From the NCBI RefSeq assembly GCF_003591655.1, contig NZ_QVRA01000004.1, forward strand, positions 62,001-126,000: a stretch of DNA of 64,000 bases, written 5' to 3'. Position 1 is the stretch's first letter. Each line of letters opens with the position of its first letter. The position numbers and the translations under genes were made by a program. Positions 59,897 to 64,000 of this stretch are shown here, in pieces. This DNA comes from Sphingobium terrigena. Lineage in GTDB: Bacteria > Pseudomonadota > Alphaproteobacteria > Sphingomonadales > Sphingomonadaceae. The notes beneath the pieces were generated by a model. That model did not search any database. It was given only the letters and a program-made list of their open reading frames with translations, and was not told the origin of the DNA.

Positions 59897-62517
59897 TGCT
59901 GCGCACGACCCTCGCCCTGATGCTGGCGGCCGCTCCGGTTGCGGTGAGCGCCGGGCTACGCACCGACATCATGCTCGACAAGGGATGGGCGCTGCGCCTG
60001 TCGCCGGACGAAAAGGAGGCGGCCAAGGCGCATCCCAGGGCCGCAGCATGGCTGCCCGCGACCGTACCGGGGACGGTGCAGAGCGACCTGATGGACGCGA
60101 AGATCACGCCCGATCCGTTCGTCGGTCTCAACGAGGCGACGATCCAGTGGGTCGGACGCAGCGATTGGGAATATCGCGGACGGATCGACGCCAATGCAGC
60201 GCTGCTGGCGCGCGATCATATCGACCTGCTGTTTGACGGGCTGGATACGTTTGCGAGCGTGATTGTGAACGGGAAGGTAGTGCTGACCGCCAACAACGCG
60301 CATCGCCGGTGGCGCGCCGATGTGAAGCCGCTGCTGAAAGCAGGCGCGAACGAGATAATGATCCGCTTCGCATCGCCGCTCAAGACGTTGCAGCCCAAGA
60401 TATTGCCGCTCTCCAACCCCTTGCCCGGCGAATATGACAGCGTCTTTGGTGACGAGCCGGAAGGTCGGCAGACATCGCCCTATATTCGCAAGCCCAAATA
60501 TCATTATGGCTGGGACTGGGGGCCGCGCATCCTGAATATCGGGCCGAACGGCCCCATCAAAATCGAAGCGTGGGACAGCCTGCGCATCGAGAGCCTGCGG
60601 GTCGCGCAGGAGGCGGTGACACAAGCGGAAGCCCGCATCACCGCCAATCTGAACCTGGTCGCCGATCGCGGCGGTCAGGCGCGGGTGGAAACGACTGTTA
60701 CTGGCCCGAACGGCCGGTCAGTCCTTTCCACCCGCAATATTCAGGTCACCGCTGGCGTCAATCAGGTCGCCGTGCCGGTATCGATCGACGCGCCGCAGCT
60801 CTGGTATCCCACCGGCTATGGCGCGCAGCCGCTCTACAAGGTCGCGGCGCGGGTCAGTTTCAACGGTGAGGATGCAGACCGGGCGGAGAAAAGCACTGGC
60901 CTGCGCACGGTCGAACTGGTGCGCGAAGCGGACGACAAGGGACGCGGGTTCATAATCAAAGTGAACGGCCTGCCGATCTTCATGAAGGGCGCCAATGTCA
61001 TCCCGTTCGACAGCTTTGCGCCGCGCGTGACGGCGGAACGGATGGCGTCGATCCTGACGGACGCGCGCGACGCCAACATGAACATGGTCCGCATCTGGGG
61101 CGGCGGCCATTATCTGCCCGACAGCTTCTATGATGCCGCCGACCAGCTGGGCCTGATGGTCTGGCAGGATTTCATGTTTGGCGGCGCGGTGACGCCCTAT
61201 GATCGCGATTTTCGCGAAAATGTCCGCATCGAGGCCGAAGAACAGGTCGCGCGGGTGCAGGCGCATCCATCGATCGTGCTGTGGTCGGGCAATAATGAAG
61301 TGCTGTCGGGCTGGGAAAACTGGTCCGACCGTATCGCTTTCAAGAAAAGGGTGGGTGCCGACGAGCAGGAGCGGATCGGTGTGGGCATGGCCATATTGTT
61401 CAACCAGGTTTTGCGCGATGCCGCAGAGCGACTGGACAGCGATGTGCCTTACTGGCCCGGATCGCCCAGCAGCAATTATGAGGGCAAGCCCGATGTCGAT
61501 GGCGACGGCGATCGCCATTATTGGGACGTCTGGGGCGGCAAGAAGCCAGCTACCGCCTATCTCGACAGCTGCCCGCGCTTCATGTCCGAATATGGGCTTC
61601 AGGCGATGCCCGTCATGCCGACCATTCGCGCCTTTGCCGATGCCAAGGACCTGTCGATCACATCGCCGGTCATGCGCGCCCATCAGAAATTCCTGAAGGG
61701 TGAAGGACAGGAAAGATTGCTGTTCTATATCGAGCAGCGCTATCGCACGCCCCGCGACTTTGCCGACTTCGTCTATCTGAGCCAGGCGATGCAGGCCGAT
61801 GGCATCGCCCTGGGGGCGCTGCACCATCGCGCCTGCCGCCCGCTCACCATGGGATCGCTATACTGGCAGTTGAACGATGTGTGGCCCGGCGCGTCCTGGT
61901 CGAGCATCGATTATGATGGTCGCTGGAAGGCGCTGCACTATGCCGCGCGCCGTTTCTTCGCGCCGGTCGCGATTGCGGCGGGCCGCCATGAGGATGGCAG
62001 GACGGACGTGTCGCTGATTTCCGACCGGACGACCCCGGTTGCGGCGACATGGCGGATTCGACGGGTCGATGTCGATGGCAGGGAGACGCTGGTGAAGGAA
62101 GGGACCGCGCCGCTCGCGCCGCTTTCCTCCCTGAAGGTTGGCGACCTTGGCGACGACATGCTGTTCGGCATGGCGGACAGGAGCCGCACCTTTGCAGTCG
62201 CGGACCTGATGGTGGATGGCAGGCAGGTATCGCGGGCCATCGTGTCGGCCCTGCCGGAAAAGGCGATGGCCCTGCCGGACCCCGGCCTGGTCGCACGCTG
62301 GTCGTTAAGCGCCGATGGCAAGCCGCAACTCACCGTCACGGCAACGCGCTTTGCGCGCGGACTATGGATCGGTTTCGGCACGATCGATGCCCGCGCGTCC
62401 GACAATTATGTCGATCTGCTGCCCGGTGAGAGCGTGACCGCTTCCATTGCATCGAAGGCGCCGCTTTCCACCCTGCAAAAGGCACTGGAGCTGCGTCATC
62501 TGGGAGATGGTCGTTGA
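59896..62517 (+). CDS. Beta-mannosidase, glycoside hydrolase family 2
   Basis: The 873-residue protein has a signal peptide (MLRTTLALMLAAAPVAVSA), a sugar-binding jelly-roll domain, an immunoglobulin-like domain and a catalytic barrel. The acid/base is Glu468 in SGNNEVLSGWENW and the nucleophile is Glu565 in MSEYGLQAMP. KYHYGWDWGPR and the IWGGGHYLPD segment are typical of GH2 beta-mannosidases. The ATG at 59896 shares its A with the GH20 stop. It could release the beta-linked mannose of N-glycan cores after hexosaminidase action. Confidence 0.92.
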   Translation: MLRTTLALMLAAAPVAVSAGLRTDIMLDKGWALRLSPDEKEAAKAHPRAAAWLPATVPGTVQSDLMDAKITPDPFVGLNEATIQWVGRSDWEYRGRIDANAALLARDHIDLLFDGLDTFASVIVNGKVVLTANNAHRRWRADVKPLLKAGANEIMIRFASPLKTLQPKILPLSNPLPGEYDSVFGDEPEGRQTSPYIRKPKYHYGWDWGPRILNIGPNGPIKIEAWDSLRIESLRVAQEAVTQAEARITANLNLVADRGGQARVETTVTGPNGRSVLSTRNIQVTAGVNQVAVPVSIDAPQLWYPTGYGAQPLYKVAARVSFNGEDADRAEKSTGLRTVELVREADDKGRGFIIKVNGLPIFMKGANVIPFDSFAPRVTAERMASILTDARDANMNMVRIWGGGHYLPDSFYDAADQLGLMVWQDFMFGGAVTPYDRDFRENVRIEAEEQVARVQAHPSIVLWSGNNEVLSGWENWSDRIAFKKRVGADEQERIGVGMAILFNQVLRDAAERLDSDVPYWPGSPSSNYEGKPDVDGDGDRHYWDVWGGKKPATAYLDSCPRFMSEYGLQAMPVMPTIRAFADAKDLSITSPVMRAHQKFLKGEGQERLLFYIEQRYRTPRDFADFVYLSQAMQADGIALGALHHRACRPLTMGSLYWQLNDVWPGASWSSIDYDGRWKALHYAARRFFAPVAIAAGRHEDGRTDVSLISDRTTPVAATWRIRRVDVDGRETLVKEGTAPLAPLSSLKVGDLGDDMLFGMADRSRTFAVADLMVDGRQVSRAIVSALPEKAMALPDPGLVARWSLSADGKPQLTVTATRFARGLWIGFGTIDARASDNYVDLLPGESVTASIASKAPLSTLQKALELRHLGDGR

Positions 62518-64000
62518 GCGTGATGCTGGTCCTGCTGGCGGCGGCCACGCCTGTCGTCGATGCCGATATCCAGGCGAAAATCGCGTCGATGACAGCGGCG
62601 CAAAAGGCCGCGCAACTGCAATCGGGCGCACCGGCCGACGGCCCGGAACTGCCCGCCTATGACTATTGGAACGAGGCGCTGCACGGCCTGGCCCGCAATG
62701 GCGTGGCGACGGTATTCCCGCAGGCGATCGGCCTTGGCGCAACCTGGGACCCGGACCTGATGGAGCGGATCGGCACGGTGGTATCGACCGAGGCGCGCGC
62801 CAAATATAATGGCGTGCCTGGCAAGGACCGGCGGCGCTATCAGGGGCTGACCATATGGTCGCCCAACATCAATATTTTCCGCGATCCGCGCTGGGGCCGG
62901 GGACAGGAAACCTATGGTGAGGACCCGCGGCTGACCGGCAGCCTGGCCGTAGGCTATGTGAAGGGGTTGCAGGGACCGGACCTGTCGCAGCCCCGCGCCA
63001 TCGCCACGCCCAAGCATCTGGTCGCACATAGCGGGCCGGAAGCCGGACGCGACAGTTTCAACGTCCAGTCCAGCGCCTATGATATGGAAGCGACATACCT
63101 GCCCGCCTTCCGCATGGCGCTGACGCAAGGCAAGGCGCTGTCGGTGATGTGTGCCTATAACAGCGTGCATGGCGTGCCGGTTTGTGCGTCCGACTGGCTG
63201 CTGAACCAGCGGGTGCGCAAGGATTGGGGCTTTGACGGGCTGGTCGTGTCGGATTGCGATGCGATCGGCAATATCAACCATTATCAGCGCTATCGCCAGA
63301 CCAATGCTGCCGCGTCGGCGGTGGCGATCAATGCGGGCATGGACCTCAATTGCGGCAAAGCCTATGCCGCGCTGGACAAGGCGCTGGCGCAAGGGCTGAC
63401 GACCAGCGCGACGGTCGATACTGCGCTTGCCCGTACTTTTGCGGTGCGCAAGGCGCTGGGTGACGCATTTGGCGCGAAGAGCCGGTGGGACAGCATCCCG
63501 GCGAGCGCCGTCAATACGGCGGCCAATCAGGCGCTAGCGCTGGAAGCGGCGCGCAAGTCGCTGGTGCTGCTCCAGAATGACGGCGTCCTGCCGCTGAAGC
63601 GCGGAGCGCGCATTGCTGTTGTTGGTCCCAATGCCGATAGTCTGGATGTGCTGGAGGCCAATTATCATGGCACGGCTGCTGATCCCGCAACGCCGCTGAC
63701 GGCGCTGCGCAAAAGGTTCGACGTTCATTATGCCCAAGGATCGACCCTGGCGGAGGGCGTGCCGGTGGTCATCCCCGAAACCGCTTTTGCCACGGGTCTG
63801 AAAGCTGAATTTTTCGCTGACCCGGCCATGACCGGCGCGCCGATCATTACGCAGACCCACAACAAGGTCGATTTCGACTGGAACCGGACATCGCCAGCAC
63901 CCGGCGTCCCGTCCGATCGCTATGGCGTGCGCTGGACCGGGACGTTGATGCCGGAAGGCGCAGGCGAACATGTCGTGCGAATCGATGTGCCGCGCTGTTT
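62514..64000 (+). CDS. Glycoside hydrolase family 3 enzyme with PA14 insert, 3' truncated by the window edge
   Basis: At least 495 residues are visible and the frame is still open at the end. After a short signal-like N-terminus (MLVLLAAATPVVDA) come WNEALHGLARNG, NIFRDPRWGRGQETYGEDP and KHLVAHSGPEAGRD. The nucleophile aspartate (residue 247 from TTG) lies in VVSDCDAIGN, and the C-terminal domain begins LVLLQNDGVLPL. KAEFFADPAMTG begins a PA14 insert. This layout fits beta-glucosidase/xylosidase-type GH3. The TTG at 62514 overlaps the GH2 stop and has GGAG seven bases upstream; ATG at 62523 is the alternative. Confidence 0.9.
   Translation, partial: MSVMLVLLAAATPVVDADIQAKIASMTAAQKAAQLQSGAPADGPELPAYDYWNEALHGLARNGVATVFPQAIGLGATWDPDLMERIGTVVSTEARAKYNGVPGKDRRRYQGLTIWSPNINIFRDPRWGRGQETYGEDPRLTGSLAVGYVKGLQGPDLSQPRAIATPKHLVAHSGPEAGRDSFNVQSSAYDMEATYLPAFRMALTQGKALSVMCAYNSVHGVPVCASDWLLNQRVRKDWGFDGLVVSDCDAIGNINHYQRYRQTNAAASAVAINAGMDLNCGKAYAALDKALAQGLTTSATVDTALARTFAVRKALGDAFGAKSRWDSIPASAVNTAANQALALEAARKSLVLLQNDGVLPLKRGARIAVVGPNADSLDVLEANYHGTAADPATPLTALRKRFDVHYAQGSTLAEGVPVVIPETAFATGLKAEFFADPAMTGAPIITQTHNKVDFDWNRTSPAPGVPSDRYGVRWTGTLMPEGAGEHVVRIDVPRC

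Overview
The window is GC-rich chromosomal DNA that looks like a sphingomonad alphaproteobacterium (Sphingobium, Novosphingobium or Sphingomonas type). The signs are four large TonB-dependent receptors (TBDRs), dense ATGA-overlapped operons, an oxygen-dependent cobalamin pathway and an AraC-regulated catabolic cluster. The genus is an inference from gene content. No rRNA, tRNA, CRISPR array or intact mobile element was seen.

Region 1 (1-9845) is a catabolic and uptake island. It holds the end of a CmcJ/NvfI-type oxidoreductase, a zinc alcohol dehydrogenase behind a TBDR, an AraC regulator, a DoxX-like membrane protein with an aldehyde dehydrogenase, a divergent aromatic-acid-type MFS transporter and an OprB-like porin. 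Related operator-like motifs lie upstream of the regulator and between the aldehyde dehydrogenase and the transporter. The substrate is unknown, probably an alcohol or aldehyde.

Region 2 (10045-12975) is a thiamin module: a TPP riboswitch, a TBDR and the thiaminase II TenA.

Region 3 (13039-34115) is a large cobalamin locus. Two near-duplicate cobalamin riboswitch leaders precede a NiCoT cobalt/nickel transporter and the long cobW-cobN-cobGHIJ-(cobK)-cobLEM-cobB-cobF-cobO-bluB-DUF1636-cobT-cobC-cobS run. cobD and a cobC-type aminotransferase lie opposite, and cobP is divergent. Together these make the corrin ring by the aerobic route, adenosylate it, make the lower ligand and assemble the nucleotide loop. 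No cobA, cobQ, or cobaltochelatase small subunits are in the window, so they must lie elsewhere if the pathway is complete.

Region 4 (34263-38933) is a five-gene oxidoreductase operon of unknown substrate (aldehyde dehydrogenase, tandem carboxymuconolactone-decarboxylase-like protein, two SDRs, one beta-hydroxyacid dehydrogenase). It is followed by a scar-like gap with possible gene fragments, then glpD-glpK for glycerol use.

Region 5 (42801-64000) is an N-acetylglucosamine and glycan locus. It has two paralogous TBDRs, a ROK sugar kinase, a GntR regulator, a SIS-type GlcN6P deaminase, nagA, a fused EIIA-HPr-EI, and a membrane EIICB. Secreted GH20 hexosaminidase, GH2 beta-mannosidase and GH3 enzymes follow. 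The set fits uptake and cleavage of a GlcNAc- and mannose-containing glycan, with GlcNAc imported and phosphorylated by a self-contained PTS.
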